From Deltaproteobacteria bacterium (GTDB lineage: Bacteria > Myxococcota_A > UBA9160 > SZUA-336): a stretch of 64,000 nt of DNA. Shown in pieces: positions 32,753 to 41,620 of the stretch. The DNA is taken from NCBI GenBank assembly GCA_029261925.1, contig JAJDAJ010000104.1:1-64000 (forward strand). The letters are read 5' to 3'. The stretch's first letter is position 1. Each line of letters starts with the position of its first letter. Below the pieces are notes generated by a model. The model saw only the letters and a list, made by a program, of their open reading frames with translations, was not told the origin of the DNA and did no database searches. The position numbers were made by a program, and so were the translations under genes.

Positions 32753-33907
32753 GTGGGGAGCCTGCGGAACGGGATCGGCCGCATCTTGCCGAGAGTCGAC
32801 AAGCGCATCGTCACCGTCGTCCTGCTGGTCGCGGGAATCGCGCTCTGGTTCTGGAGCGGCTCGCGCTACCCGTCGCTGGACGAGAAGGCGATGATGGGCG
32901 GCAGCACGCAGCTCGAGGACCCTCTCAGCTTCGAGGCCCTGATCCCCCTGCAGGCGCATCACTCAGCCGCGCAGCGGGTGCTCTACACGGCCATCAACTG
33001 GGCCGAGACGAACCGCGAGGGCATGATCTTCGGGCTGCTGCTCGGCGCGTGCTTCCTGACCCTGATCGGCATGATCCCGCGGCGAGGCTACCGCAGCGGG
33101 CTCGCCAACACCCTCCTGGGCGTTCTCACCGGCGCGCCGCTGGGCGTCTGCGTGAACTGCTCGGCGCCCGTCGCCCAGGGACTGCACGACGGGGGTGCGC
33201 GCCTCGAGACCACGCTCGCCGCCATGTTCAGCTCGCCGACGCTCAACGTGGTCGTGCTCACCATGGTGTTCAGCATCTTCCCGCCCTACCTGAGCATCCC
33301 CAAGGTGGCGCTGACGCTGGTCTTCATCCTGCTGATCGTTCCCCTGCTCTCGCGCACCGTCTTCCGGCGCGAGCGGGCCGCGACCTACGACGACGACGTG
33401 TGCCCTGTACCGCCGGCCCATCGTGGCCCGCCCGACGAGAGCTGGTGGCGCGCCATCGGGGCGAGCCTGGCAGCCCTGGGTGGGAGCCTGTGGTACCTGG
33501 TGAAGCGCACGCTGCCGCTGATGCTGCTGGCCGGACTGCTGGGCGCGACCGTGGCGACCTTCGTGCCGCTCGACGCGCTCGCCCGGGCGGAGCCCGCCGC
33601 GGGCACGCTCCTGCTGGTGGCAGCGGTGGGGATCTTCCTGCCGGTTCCGGTGGCGTTCGACGTGGTGCTGGCCGCGGCGCTGCTGGTCGCCGGCGCGCCG
33701 GTGCTGTACGTGGGCGTCCTGCTGTTCACCCTGGGCATCTTCAGCGTGTACCCGTTCTTCATCGTCTGGCGCGCCATCTCGCCGCGCGTCGCGCTCACGC
33801 TCGCGGCGGTCCTCATGCTCCTGGGCCTCGCGGGTGGCGCGATCGCACAGCACCTCCACGCCCGGGAGCTGCCGGCGCTGCTGGAGCTGATCGAGGAGGA
33901 GCTCTAG
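32753..33907 (+). CDS. Permease with conserved CxNCSAP motif (YraQ/DUF318-like)
   Basis: 384-aa membrane protein with about 8-9 hydrophobic segments. The first half ends in GAPLGVCVNCSAPVAQGLHDG, a Cys-containing loop reminiscent of the PCSC motif of the DUF318/YraQ permease group, followed by the FSSPTLNVVVLTMVFS helix. The second half holds an equivalent half-repeat (FLPVPVAFDVVLAAAL). A transported substrate is not known; the paired cysteines suggest a thiophilic metal or redox role. GTG start at 32753. The stop overlaps the next gene's GTG in TAGTG. Confidence 0.75.
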   Translation: MGSLRNGIGRILPRVDKRIVTVVLLVAGIALWFWSGSRYPSLDEKAMMGGSTQLEDPLSFEALIPLQAHHSAAQRVLYTAINWAETNREGMIFGLLLGACFLTLIGMIPRRGYRSGLANTLLGVLTGAPLGVCVNCSAPVAQGLHDGGARLETTLAAMFSSPTLNVVVLTMVFSIFPPYLSIPKVALTLVFILLIVPLLSRTVFRRERAATYDDDVCPVPPAHRGPPDESWWRAIGASLAALGGSLWYLVKRTLPLMLLAGLLGATVATFVPLDALARAEPAAGTLLLVAAVGIFLPVPVAFDVVLAAALLVAGAPVLYVGVLLFTLGIFSVYPFFIVWRAISPRVALTLAAVLMLLGLAGGAIAQHLHARELPALLELIEEEL

Positions 33908-35898
33908 TGCTGCACCGCGCGCTGCTGACGCTGACGCTGGCGCTCGCCGGGCCGCTGCCCGCGCCCGCCGCCGACACCGGGCTGCCCGACCCCGGCGCGG
34001 AGCCGCTGGCCCGCTCGGGAGACGTGCGCATGTACGCGGTGCCGCTCGCGCCGCGTGCGGGCGACCGCGAGGCCGGCTTCACGCGCCTGGAGGGGGCCGC
34101 GCTCGGTCTCGAGCGCGCCAACGACTACACCCTCCGCGACCTGTACACCCCGTTCTGGAACGGCCGCGGGCTGGCCTCGGGCGACGTGGACCGCGACGGC
34201 TGGCCCGACGTCGTCGCGGCGGGCGATCACGGGGTCGTCCTGTACCTGAACCAGCAGGGGCGCGGCTTCTCGGCGCGGGCCGTCGAGATCCCCGAGCTCC
34301 AGCGGCGCGCCGTGTTCGTGGTCGCGCTGGCGGACCTGGACGACGACGGCTGGCTCGACCTGTTCACCACGTCGTGGGCCGAGGGCAACCTGGTCGTCCG
34401 CAACGAGGGCGGCGCGTTCCTTCCGACGGGGGTGCGCGCCACGCCGCGGGGCACACAGAACCTGAGCAAGGCGGTCGCCTTCGGGGACATCGATCGCGAC
34501 GGCGATCTCGACGCGGTCGTCGGCAACTGGTACGCGGGCTGGGAGATGCAGTTCCCGCCGCCCCGCGCCGGGAACGTGATCTACACGAGCGTGGACGGTG
34601 GCTTCGAGCAGACGCCGATGGACGAGCTGGTGGGCGAGACGCTCTCGGTGCTGCTGTCGGACTTCACGGGGGACGACCGCCTCGACCTGATCGTGGGCAA
34701 CGACTTCGGTCCTCCCGACCACTACTACACGGGGGACGGAGCGGGCGGCTTCACGCCGATCACGCGCGCCGACGGGCGCGTGCCCGTGACCACCTTTTCC
34801 ACCATGAGCATCGACACGGGAGACGTGGACGGGGACCTCGACCTCGACGTCTACCTGACGCAGATCGCGGCGCGCGCGACCGGCCCCTCGGCCGACATCG
34901 CCGCCGGGGGACAGCCCTGGGCGCGCTACTGCGACCCGATCGCCCCCGGGCCGGGCCGCGAGCGCTGCCGGGAGAACATCGACAACGGGCGGCTGATCTT
35001 CCGCTTCCTCTCTCGCTTCCGGCCCGCGCTGGCGCAGAGCTGCCGGCGCATCGAGGACCCCGACCGGCGCGTGCAGTGCATCTCCCTGATGGTGCTGCTG
35101 ACCGCCGACCGCGAGCGCTCGCCGGCGCTCTGCGAGCGCATTCCCGACGCCGAGGCCCGCATCCGCCAGATGTGCCGCGATCACTTCGTGAGCGTGCCCC
35201 CGCCCGATCGCGCCGCGCTGGAGCGCGCCATCCCGCAGCGAATGAACGAGAACATGCTGCTGCTGGCGGGCGGCGACGGCCGCTTCGTGGAGCAGGCCAA
35301 GGAGCGCGGCGTGGCGTTCTCGGGCTGGAGCTGGACGGGCCGCTTTCTGGACCTGGACTGCGACGGCTGGCAGGACTTCTTCGTGGTGGCCGGCACCATG
35401 GCCCGCGACGTCCGCGCGGGCACGGTGGGAAACTCGTTCTTCCACAGTCAGGGCGGCAAGCGCTTCACCGAGGCGGCCGACGCCTGGGGCCTACAGAACC
35501 ACATGGTCGTGAGCGCCTACACCGCCCTGGATCACGACCGTGACGGGGACCTGGACCTGATCACCAACTCCGTCAACGGTCCGCTCTGGGTTCATCGCAA
35601 CGACGGTACGCGCGGCGGCGCCGTCTCCTTCGAGCTACGCGACGCGCGCGCGAACCGCTACTGCGTGGGCTGCAAGCTCACGATCCACCACGGCCCGCAG
35701 GGCGCGCGCGGCCAGCTGCGCGAGCTGAAGCTGGGCGGGGGCTACCTCTCCTACGACGAGCCGGTGCTGCACTTCGGGCTGGGCGACGACCGTGAGATCG
35801 CCCGCATCGAGGTAACCTGGTCGACCGGGGAGCAGACCCGGCTCGCGGGGCCCTTCCCGGCCGGCATGCGCTACCGCATCGTGCGCGGAGAGCTCTGA
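33907..35898 (+). CDS. Secreted FG-GAP/VCBS-repeat protein with ASPIC/UnbV-like C-terminus
   Basis: 663 aa. N-terminal signal peptide (LTLALAGPLPAPAA) and about seven Ca2+-loop FG-GAP repeats of the type GDVDRDGWPDVV, ADLDDDGWLDLF, GDIDRDGDLDAV, LDLDCDGWQDFF, LDHDRDGDLDLI, forming a beta-propeller. A Cys-containing insertion of about 110 residues (around residues 335-450) interrupts the propeller. The C-terminal 90 residues resemble the ASPIC/UnbV domain (LKLGGGYLSYDEPVLHFGLG). It probably acts outside the cytoplasm. The one-nt overlap with the permease gene suggests a shared function. CRTAC1-family proteins have no defined bacterial role. Confidence 0.85.
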   Translation: MLHRALLTLTLALAGPLPAPAADTGLPDPGAEPLARSGDVRMYAVPLAPRAGDREAGFTRLEGAALGLERANDYTLRDLYTPFWNGRGLASGDVDRDGWPDVVAAGDHGVVLYLNQQGRGFSARAVEIPELQRRAVFVVALADLDDDGWLDLFTTSWAEGNLVVRNEGGAFLPTGVRATPRGTQNLSKAVAFGDIDRDGDLDAVVGNWYAGWEMQFPPPRAGNVIYTSVDGGFEQTPMDELVGETLSVLLSDFTGDDRLDLIVGNDFGPPDHYYTGDGAGGFTPITRADGRVPVTTFSTMSIDTGDVDGDLDLDVYLTQIAARATGPSADIAAGGQPWARYCDPIAPGPGRERCRENIDNGRLIFRFLSRFRPALAQSCRRIEDPDRRVQCISLMVLLTADRERSPALCERIPDAEARIRQMCRDHFVSVPPPDRAALERAIPQRMNENMLLLAGGDGRFVEQAKERGVAFSGWSWTGRFLDLDCDGWQDFFVVAGTMARDVRAGTVGNSFFHSQGGKRFTEAADAWGLQNHMVVSAYTALDHDRDGDLDLITNSVNGPLWVHRNDGTRGGAVSFELRDARANRYCVGCKLTIHHGPQGARGQLRELKLGGGYLSYDEPVLHFGLGDDREIARIEVTWSTGEQTRLAGPFPAGMRYRIVRGEL

Positions 35899-35908
35899 GG
35901 GACCCGGC

Positions 35909-37213
35909 TCAGCCGCCCCGCGGGCCGCGCTCCCACGCCGCGGCAAGCCCGTCGCGGAGATCGGGGCGGGCGACCCCGATCAGCGCACGAGCGCGCGCCT
36001 CGACGTCGAGTGCCTCGAGGTCCACCGCGCCGTGCTCCGTCACCACCACCTCGAGCTGGTGCCGAGGCGTGGTCACGAGCATCCCGGGATCGAGCCGCGC
36101 GACGATGCGCGAGACGGTCTCGCCCCCGGCGTCGACCGTCGAGGGCATGCAGATCAGCGAGCGCCCGGCGTAGGGCAGGCCCGCCCCCGCGGTGAAGTCC
36201 TCGTGGCCGCCGATGCCGCTGTGCTGGCGCCCGCCGATCGTGTCCGCGGCGACCTGCCCGTACAGGTCGATCGAGAGCGCGCCGTTGAGCGAGACCATGT
36301 CGCGGTTGCGCCCGATCAGCGAGGGATCGTTGACGACGTGCACCGGCAGGAAGCGGACGCGCTCGTTGCCCTCGAGCCAGTCGTAGAGCGCGCGACTGCC
36401 GGCCGCGAACGTCGCCACCGAGACGCCGTCGTACAGCCCCTTGCGGTCGACGACCTGCCCCGAGCGGTGCAGGTGCATCAGACTGTCGGTGAACATCTCC
36501 GTGTGGATGCCGTACTCGCCACCGCCGGCCTCCGCCAGCACGCGGACCACGGCGTCGGGGATCGCGCCGATGCCCGTCTGCAGCGTGGCGGTCGGCGGGA
36601 TGAAGGCGCGCGCGTGCGCGGCGATGCGCTCCTCGATCTCGCCCGGCTCGCGCGCGGGCAGCGCGATCACCGGGCGGTCCACGTGGATCAGTACGTCGAT
36701 CTCGTCGATCGACAGCGCGTGCGTGTGCTCGGGCGGCAGGCCGAGCGTGTACGGCAGGCGGGCGTTCACCTCGGCGACCAGCAGCCGCTCCGGGTCGCGG
36801 CCGCAGGCGCGCAGCGCCTCGACCGTGGCGCCCGCGTGAAGCGACAGGCTGAACGGCCCGTCGGGGTGAGGCGCCGCCACCGCGGTCGCCATCACGCGCG
36901 GGCGCAGCTTCTCGAGCACGGGCGCGAAGCGGCGAAAGTCCGCAGGCAGGAAGCGCACGTCGAGGCCGCGCTGCGCGAGCATGCGCTCCACGGGCCCGTA
37001 GAAGCCGCTGGTGAGGTGCACGCCGTCGCGCTCGAAGAGCCGGAACGCGTCGACGAGCAGCGCGGCCGAGACCTGCAGGTCCTCGAAGTCGTCGCGCTCC
37101 CCGAGCGCGTGCAGGAACGCCGGCGGCTGCCCCGGCCCCAGCGGCACGGCGAGCGTGTCTCGCGCGCGCACGAGCCGCGCCGCCTGCTCGGCGCTGAGGA
37201 TCTCCGCTGCCAT
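35909..37213 (-). CDS. Acetyl-CoA hydrolase/transferase family protein
   Basis: 434-aa CoA-transferase of the acetyl-CoA hydrolase/4-hydroxybutyrate CoA-transferase family. The catalytic Glu is in GGGEYGIHTEMFTDSLM near residue 230. Other family blocks: LQTGIGAIPDAVV, the SGIGGHEDFTAGA loop and the C-terminal TEHGAVDLEAL. It would move CoA between acyl groups and acetate or a hydroxy-acid. The specific acceptor cannot be read from sequence. It converges on the FG-GAP gene with a 10-nt gap. Confidence 0.9.
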   Translation of the reverse strand: MAAEILSAEQAARLVRARDTLAVPLGPGQPPAFLHALGERDDFEDLQVSAALLVDAFRLFERDGVHLTSGFYGPVERMLAQRGLDVRFLPADFRRFAPVLEKLRPRVMATAVAAPHPDGPFSLSLHAGATVEALRACGRDPERLLVAEVNARLPYTLGLPPEHTHALSIDEIDVLIHVDRPVIALPAREPGEIEERIAAHARAFIPPTATLQTGIGAIPDAVVRVLAEAGGGEYGIHTEMFTDSLMHLHRSGQVVDRKGLYDGVSVATFAAGSRALYDWLEGNERVRFLPVHVVNDPSLIGRNRDMVSLNGALSIDLYGQVAADTIGGRQHSGIGGHEDFTAGAGLPYAGRSLICMPSTVDAGGETVSRIVARLDPGMLVTTPRHQLEVVVTEHGAVDLEALDVEARARALIGVARPDLRDGLAAAWERGPRGG

Positions 37214-37333
37214 GCTCCCCGCTGCCCCCCGTTCCGGTCGAGATCAGCTTACCGGGATCACCAGGAGCCGTCCCCGCCGGGCGCGCGCCCGGAGCGAGCC
37301 GCGCGGCGGCGCGGTTCCTGCTATGTACAGCGC

Positions 37334-37555
37334 ATGACCCGCACACGGCGCACCCGAGTCCGGCCGATCGCTGCCAGCCCGCGCCCGCAACGAGATCCGC
37401 GACCCGCAGAACCGCCGGTCGAGGAGCCGCCCGGCGGCGACGACGCACCCGTGCGCGATCCGCGACCCACGCCCGGGCCCGCCGGGGATCCGGATCCCGG
37501 AGGGCCGCCCGTCGGCGAGCCTCCTGGCCGCCGCGACCCGCCGGCCGATCGCTGA
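37334..37555 (+). CDS. Possible small proline-rich protein
   Basis: A 73-codon frame from ATG 37334 encoding a Pro/Asp/Arg-rich, low-complexity protein (PPVEEPPGGDD, PGGPPVGEPPG). A TATGTA-like -10 and a degenerate GGCGC-N5-CTGCT element lie just upstream. No family similarity can be seen and such frames arise easily at this base composition, so it may not be a gene. It lies in the 508-bp gap between the CoA-transferase start and phaR. Confidence 0.3.
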   Translation: MTRTRRTRVRPIAASPRPQRDPRPAEPPVEEPPGGDDAPVRDPRPTPGPAGDPDPGGPPVGEPPGRRDPPADR

Positions 37556-37684
37556 GCCGCGAGGGCCAGCGCCCTCGCCGCGCGTACCGCAGGGCTGAAA
37601 GCGGCGATCCCGTTCCCGCGGAGATTCGCTCTCCGAGCGCTCCCGCCTGTGGCGCCGCCACATGCGATCCACGCTGCCGACAGA

Positions 37685-37713
37685 TTGACCCCCCTCCACC
37701 CCGATGGAATACT
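37685..37713 (+). promoter_or_regulatory. Predicted sigma-70-type promoter of phaR
   Basis: TTGACC (37685-37690), 17-bp spacer, AATACT (37708-37713). Predicted start near 37720, two nt before ATG 37722. The earlier in-frame ATG at 37704 would lie inside the promoter, which supports 37722 as the start codon. Confidence 0.5.
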
Positions 37714-37721
37714 CGATCGCG

Positions 37722-38246
37722 ATGGCCGTCCTCATCAAGCGCTACGCGAACCGCAAGCTGTACGACACGGAGGCGAGCCGGTACATCACCCTGAAGGGGA
37801 TCTCGGAGTACGTTCGCGACGGCCAGGACGTGCAGGTGATCGACAACGAGAGCGGCGAGGACATCACGCCGCTGATCCTGTCGCAGATCCTTGTGGACGG
37901 TCAGAAGCACGGGGGCGATGCCGGGGGCGGAGCCTCCAACACCGTGCTGGCCGAGCTGATCCAGAAGGGCGGCGACGCGCTCTACACCGTCCTGCGTCGC
38001 GGCATGGACGACGTCACCGACAACCTGTCGGACGTGCGCCAGAACATGCGGCGCTGGATCGATCGCGACGAGCAGGCCGCGGCCGATCCCGCCCAGCTCG
38101 CGCAGACCGTGCACGAGGCGGTCGAGCGCGTGCTGCGCGTCGTCGACCTGCCGACACGCAGCGACATCGAGGCGCTGAACAAGAACATCCAGCGCCTGGC
38201 CGACGCGCTCGAGGCGCTCGAGTCTCGCCTGAGCCAGCCGGACTGA
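37722..38246 (+). CDS. phaR: Polyhydroxyalkanoate synthesis regulator PhaR-like
   Basis: 174 aa from ATG 37722. The N-terminal 60 residues (VLIKRYANRKLYDTEASRYI and SGEDITPLILSQILVDG) are the PhaR DNA-binding/PHB-accumulation domain. The C-terminal half is helical with a coiled-coil end (IEALNKNIQRLADALEALES), as in phasin-like partners. PhaR binds PHB granules and represses phasin and synthesis genes. No pha biosynthesis genes are in the window. Start chosen to match the family N-terminus and the promoter; ATG 37704 would add six residues. Confidence 0.87.
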   Translation: MAVLIKRYANRKLYDTEASRYITLKGISEYVRDGQDVQVIDNESGEDITPLILSQILVDGQKHGGDAGGGASNTVLAELIQKGGDALYTVLRRGMDDVTDNLSDVRQNMRRWIDRDEQAAADPAQLAQTVHEAVERVLRVVDLPTRSDIEALNKNIQRLADALEALESRLSQPD

Positions 38247-38250
38247 GCGC

Positions 38251-39264
38251 TCAGCTCCAGACCGAGTAGCGGCGGTCGACCTCCTCGTCGAGCATCGCCT
38301 GGATCGTGGCGCGCACCTGCTCACGGACGTGCGCGCACCACGCCTCGTCGGTGGCCAGCTCCGGATCCGTGCCCTCGAGATCGACGGGCTCACCGAAGCG
38401 GATGCGCCACTGGCTGGGGAGCGGGATCAGGCCGAACGGGCCGAGCAGCGGGAAGGTCGGCGTGAGCGGCACGCTGCGCCGAGCCGAGCGCGGCCAGCGG
38501 CCGACGAGCGGATGCGTCTCCTCGGCACCGACGACGGCGACGGGAACGATCAGCGCCCGGCGGCGGGCCGCCAGCGTGACGAAGCCCCCCCGACCGAAGC
38601 GCTGCAGCCGGTAGCGCTCTGCGAACGGCTTGAGCGCGCCCTTGTGCCCCTCGGGGAACACCAGGATCCAGCCGTCCCGGTCGAGCAGACGCTCGGCGTT
38701 CTCGACGCAGGCGCGCACGCCACCGAGCCGCTCCAGGGTGGGCCGCAGGAAGGGACGCGTCATGAGGTAGTCGGCCAGCAGGAAGCGCGGGCGGCGCCGG
38801 GAGGGGTGCTCGCGCTCGAGAGCGTGCGCGACCATCAGGGCATCGTACGGGAGCACGCCCGAGCGATTCGCCACGAAGATGATGCGCGGCGCGTCGGGCA
38901 CGTCCTCGATTCCGGCGACCTCCACGCGCCACCAGCGCTCGTACAGCGCGTCGAGCAGCGGGCGCGCCGCGTCCAGGTAGCGCGCGTCCAGGCCGAACTC
39001 GTCGACCTCGTCGGACACGTCCCCGGGCCCGGGCAGCGGGATGCGCCGCCGCAGGCGGTCGAGCAGGCGCACCGGATCGGCATCGCCCAGCCGCTGGAGC
39101 CAGGCGGGCAGCGCTTCCACCGCGCCGCTGGCTGCGGCGTGAGCCGGCGGATCGAGCCGGATGGGGAAGCGGCGCTCGAGCTCGCCACGCAGCGACGCCA
39201 GCGAGGCGCGCAGCTCGTCGACCGCGTCGGGCGGCAGGCGGCCGCCGCGCTCGGCGGCGCTCAT
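38251..39264 (-). CDS. PlsC-like acyltransferase with altered catalytic motif
   Basis: 337-aa lysophospholipid acyltransferase-fold protein. Motif I, usually NHxxxxD, reads VANRSGVLPYDALM: the catalytic His is replaced by Arg, though the Asp remains. Motif III ILVFPEGHKG is intact (the FPEG phosphate-binding site), as are IVPVAVVGAEE and the substrate loop RYRLQRFGRGGF. It may be inactive, have another activity, or use a different base. ATG start overlaps the epimerase gene's stop by 4 nt, so the two are co-translated. Confidence 0.82.
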   Translation of the reverse strand: MSAAERGGRLPPDAVDELRASLASLRGELERRFPIRLDPPAHAAASGAVEALPAWLQRLGDADPVRLLDRLRRRIPLPGPGDVSDEVDEFGLDARYLDAARPLLDALYERWWRVEVAGIEDVPDAPRIIFVANRSGVLPYDALMVAHALEREHPSRRRPRFLLADYLMTRPFLRPTLERLGGVRACVENAERLLDRDGWILVFPEGHKGALKPFAERYRLQRFGRGGFVTLAARRRALIVPVAVVGAEETHPLVGRWPRSARRSVPLTPTFPLLGPFGLIPLPSQWRIRFGEPVDLEGTDPELATDEAWCAHVREQVRATIQAMLDEEVDRRYSVWS

Positions 39265-40208
39265 GCGTAGCTCTCCAGCTGGCGTGCGACGCCGACGCTG
39301 AGCCAGGCCTCGCGCGTGCTGTAAACGGGCCGGAAGCCCAGACCCACGCGCGCGCGACGCGTCTCGATCAGCCACGGGTGCGTCAGCTGGTCCAGGAACG
39401 CGCCGGGCACGCCCGCCCGGCGCTCGAGCAGCCAGCGCGGCCAGCGCCGCACGCGGCTGCCGCCGAGGCGCACGAGGGTCGAGACCGGGAGCACGCCCTC
39501 GCCCGCCAGGTTGAACACGCCGCTGGCGCTGCCGAGCAGGACGCGCTCCAGGGCGGCGACCCAGTCGTCCTCGTGCAGGAACTGCATCAGCGGATCGTAT
39601 CCCAGCGGCAGCGCGACGCTGGGCGCACCCAGGTAGCGGACCGGCAGGCTGTCGATGTGCGGCCCCACGATCCAGCAGGGGCGGAGCACGACGAGCTCGC
39701 GATCGGTGTGCCGCGTGGCGAAGGCGCGCAGCAGGCTCTCGACCTCGGCGCGATCGCGGCCGCGGCGATCGCTCCGGGCCGGCCGCAGGGGATGCTCCTC
39801 GGTCAGGTATCCGGGCGAGTCGGGCCGGGCGCCGTAGGCCTCGGCGCTTCCGGTGACCACCAGGCGCCGCGTGCGCGAGGCGGCCACCGCACTCATCACG
39901 TGCACCGAGCCCAGAACCTCGAGCTCATGCTGCGCCTCCGCGTCGGGCCAGGGATCACTCGAGAAGGCCGCGTGCAGGAGCAGCTCGCACTCGTTCTTGT
40001 CGAGAATCTCCGCCAGCTTCGCGTCGGCGCGCGGGTCGGTCAGGTCGAGCTCGCAGAGCTCCACACGAGCATCGAGCCCGGCCGTGGGGGCCTCGCGGTC
40101 GATCCCCACCACGGTCGGGACCGGATCCCAGCGCAGCACGTCCTCGACCAGGCGCGAGATCGAGGGCCCTCTCAGGCCCGTCACGGCGATGACGCGCGGC
40201 GCGCTCAC
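39261..40208 (-). CDS. NAD-dependent epimerase/dehydratase family protein
   Basis: 315-aa extended SDR. Its dinucleotide motif VTGLRGPSISRLV is shortened relative to TGxxGxxG, and the active-site region VTGSAEAYGARPDSPGYLTE holds a Ser/Tyr pair in atypical spacing (no clear YxxxK), so the reaction is uncertain. FLHEDDWVAALERVL and GVFNLAGEGVL are typical of sugar-nucleotide epimerases. GTG start 40208 chosen: a TTGACA-N17-GATACA promoter lies exactly 6 nt upstream. Co-translated with the acyltransferase, so possibly lipid or sugar-lipid metabolism. Confidence 0.82.
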   Translation of the reverse strand: MSAPRVIAVTGLRGPSISRLVEDVLRWDPVPTVVGIDREAPTAGLDARVELCELDLTDPRADAKLAEILDKNECELLLHAAFSSDPWPDAEAQHELEVLGSVHVMSAVAASRTRRLVVTGSAEAYGARPDSPGYLTEEHPLRPARSDRRGRDRAEVESLLRAFATRHTDRELVVLRPCWIVGPHIDSLPVRYLGAPSVALPLGYDPLMQFLHEDDWVAALERVLLGSASGVFNLAGEGVLPVSTLVRLGGSRVRRWPRWLLERRAGVPGAFLDQLTHPWLIETRRARVGLGFRPVYSTREAWLSVGVARQLESYA

Positions 40209-40214
40209 GGACCC

Positions 40215-40243
40215 TGTATCTCGAAGCGCCGCCCGCATGTCAA
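40215..40243 (-). promoter_or_regulatory. Predicted promoter of the epimerase-acyltransferase operon
   Basis: Leftward consensus -35 TTGACA (40243-40238), 17-bp spacer, -10 GATACA (40220-40215), six nt from the GTG at 40208. The transcript would begin at or next to the start codon. The alternative ATG at 40238 falls inside the -35 box and is therefore unlikely. Confidence 0.55.
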
Positions 40244-40318
40244 CGTCGAGCGGCGGAGGCGCCTCTGCGGGCCCCACGGCGTGAGAACCGGCCGGGAGGG
40301 CGATACCTTCGTGCGCTG

Positions 40319-41362
40319 GTGAACGCGTCTCCTCCCCTGCTGGTGCGCGATCCGCGCTTCCGCGAGCACGCGGGCGCGGCGGGGCACCCCGAGTGCCCCG
40401 GGCGCCTCGAGGCGATCGAGACCGCGCTGGAGCCGCTGCTGGCGCACGTGCGCGAGGGCCCCGTACGCCCGGCCGACGACGCGGAGCTCCTGCGCGTGCA
40501 CGACGCGGGGCTGCTCGCGCAGCTGGCGGCGACCGCGGGTCGGCGCTCACAGCTCGACGCCGACACCTACGCCGCCCCGCGCTCCGCCGAGGTGGCACGC
40601 CTGGCGGCCGGCAGCGTGATCGACGCGGCCCTGGAGATTGCGGGCGGGGGCGCGCGGACGGGCCTCGCACTCGTACGGCCCCCGGGACATCACGCCGAGC
40701 GCCACCGCGCCATGGGCTTCTGCCTGCTCAACAACGTCGCGCTGGCGGCGCGAGCGCTGCAGGCGCACGGCCTGGAGCGGATCGCGATCGTCGACTGGGA
40801 CGTGCACCACGGCAACGGCACGCAGCACGCGTTCGAGACCGAGCGCGACGTGCTCTTCGTGTCGACACACCAGTTCCCCCTCTACCCCGGGACCGGGGCA
40901 GCGAGCGAGCGCGGCAGCGGCGCCGGCGAGGGCGCGACGCTGAACCTGCCGCTGCCGGCCGGCGCCGGCGACGCCGAGTACGCCGCGGTCTTCGAACGCA
41001 TCGTGCTCCCGCGCCTGCAGGAGTTCCGTCCCTCGATGATCCTGGTATCCGCGGGCTACGACGGGCACGCGCGGGACCCGCTGGCCTCGATGCAGCTGTC
41101 GAGCAACGGGTATGGATGGCTCACCGCTCGCCTCCGCGAGGCGGCCGACGCGCTCTGCAGCGGGAGATTGCTGCTGGTGCTCGAGGGTGGGTACGCCCTC
41201 GACGCGCTGGGCGAGTCGGTCGCGGCCAGCCTGCACGCGCTGCTCGGCGCGACCGCTCCCGCGGTGGGACAGGGCGGCACGAAGTCCGGCGCCCTCGCGC
41301 CGGAGTGGGAGCGGCTCGTGGACGAGCTGCTCGAGCGGTCGCGCGCCGGACCTCCGGCATGA
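40319..41362 (+). CDS. Histone deacetylase/AcuC-family deacetylase
   Basis: 347-aa zinc-dependent deacetylase-fold protein of the arginase/HDAC superfamily (class II-type bacterial member). Motifs: AAGHPECPGRL at the N-terminus, RPPGHHAERHRAMGFCLLNN (general-base His pair), IVDWDVHHGNGTQ (zinc ligands Asp and His) and LVSAGYDGHARDP (third ligand region), then LVLEGGYALDALG. Natural substrates could be acetylpolyamines or acetoin-related; sequence does not decide. GTG start with GGGAGGG upstream. Confidence 0.92.
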   Translation: MNASPPLLVRDPRFREHAGAAGHPECPGRLEAIETALEPLLAHVREGPVRPADDAELLRVHDAGLLAQLAATAGRRSQLDADTYAAPRSAEVARLAAGSVIDAALEIAGGGARTGLALVRPPGHHAERHRAMGFCLLNNVALAARALQAHGLERIAIVDWDVHHGNGTQHAFETERDVLFVSTHQFPLYPGTGAASERGSGAGEGATLNLPLPAGAGDAEYAAVFERIVLPRLQEFRPSMILVSAGYDGHARDPLASMQLSSNGYGWLTARLREAADALCSGRLLLVLEGGYALDALGESVAASLHALLGATAPAVGQGGTKSGALAPEWERLVDELLERSRAGPPA

Positions 41363-41522
41363 CGCGCGAGGCGAGCGGAGCGCCCGGCAGGTACTTCCGA
41401 CCACACCCCAAGATCTCGACCCTCGCCCACGCGAGACGCACGAGATGCGGCACACGGATCCCGGTGGCGCCGCGAGCCCGACCGCCGCGCAAAAAAACCT
41501 GTCCGGGCGGCACAGTTTCCCC

Positions 41523-41550
41523 TTGCACCTGGGAATTCCTGGAATATGAT
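41523..41550 (+). promoter_or_regulatory. Predicted promoter of the division/cell-wall cluster
   Basis: TTGCAC (41523-41528), 16-bp spacer, TATGAT (41545-41550). Predicted start near 41557, giving a leader of about 100 nt before mraZ. It is in the only A+T-rich stretch in the gap. All of mraZ to ftsA could be one transcript from here. Confidence 0.65.
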
Positions 41551-41556
41551 CCCAAA

Positions 41557-41620
41557 TCGTGGGACAGGGGCCCACGAGAACGGTGTCTGACTGGGGGGGA
41601 CGCGCCGCTCTCGTGGGCCC
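41557..41620 (+). promoter_or_regulatory. mraZ leader with mutually exclusive hairpins / repeated TCGTGGG half-sites
   Basis: TCGTGGG (41557-41563) can pair with CCCACGA (41571-41577). The segment GGGCCCACGAGA (41568-41579) can instead pair perfectly over 12 bp with TCTCGTGGGCCC (41609-41620). The two structures cannot coexist. As DNA, the same TCGTGGG half-site occurs three times, and MraZ proteins are known to bind TGGGN repeats, so an operator is an equally good reading. Confidence 0.45.

Noticed and set aside
37318-37334. Sigma-54 promoter ahead of the small proline-rich frame
   Set aside because: GGCGC-N5-CTGCT deviates at both core boxes, and the downstream frame is itself doubtful.
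41557-41620. Classical MraZ box (TGGGN repeats with 10-nt phasing)
   Set aside because: TGGG-containing repeats exist but the spacing does not follow the phased triple repeat, so I report half-sites rather than a box.
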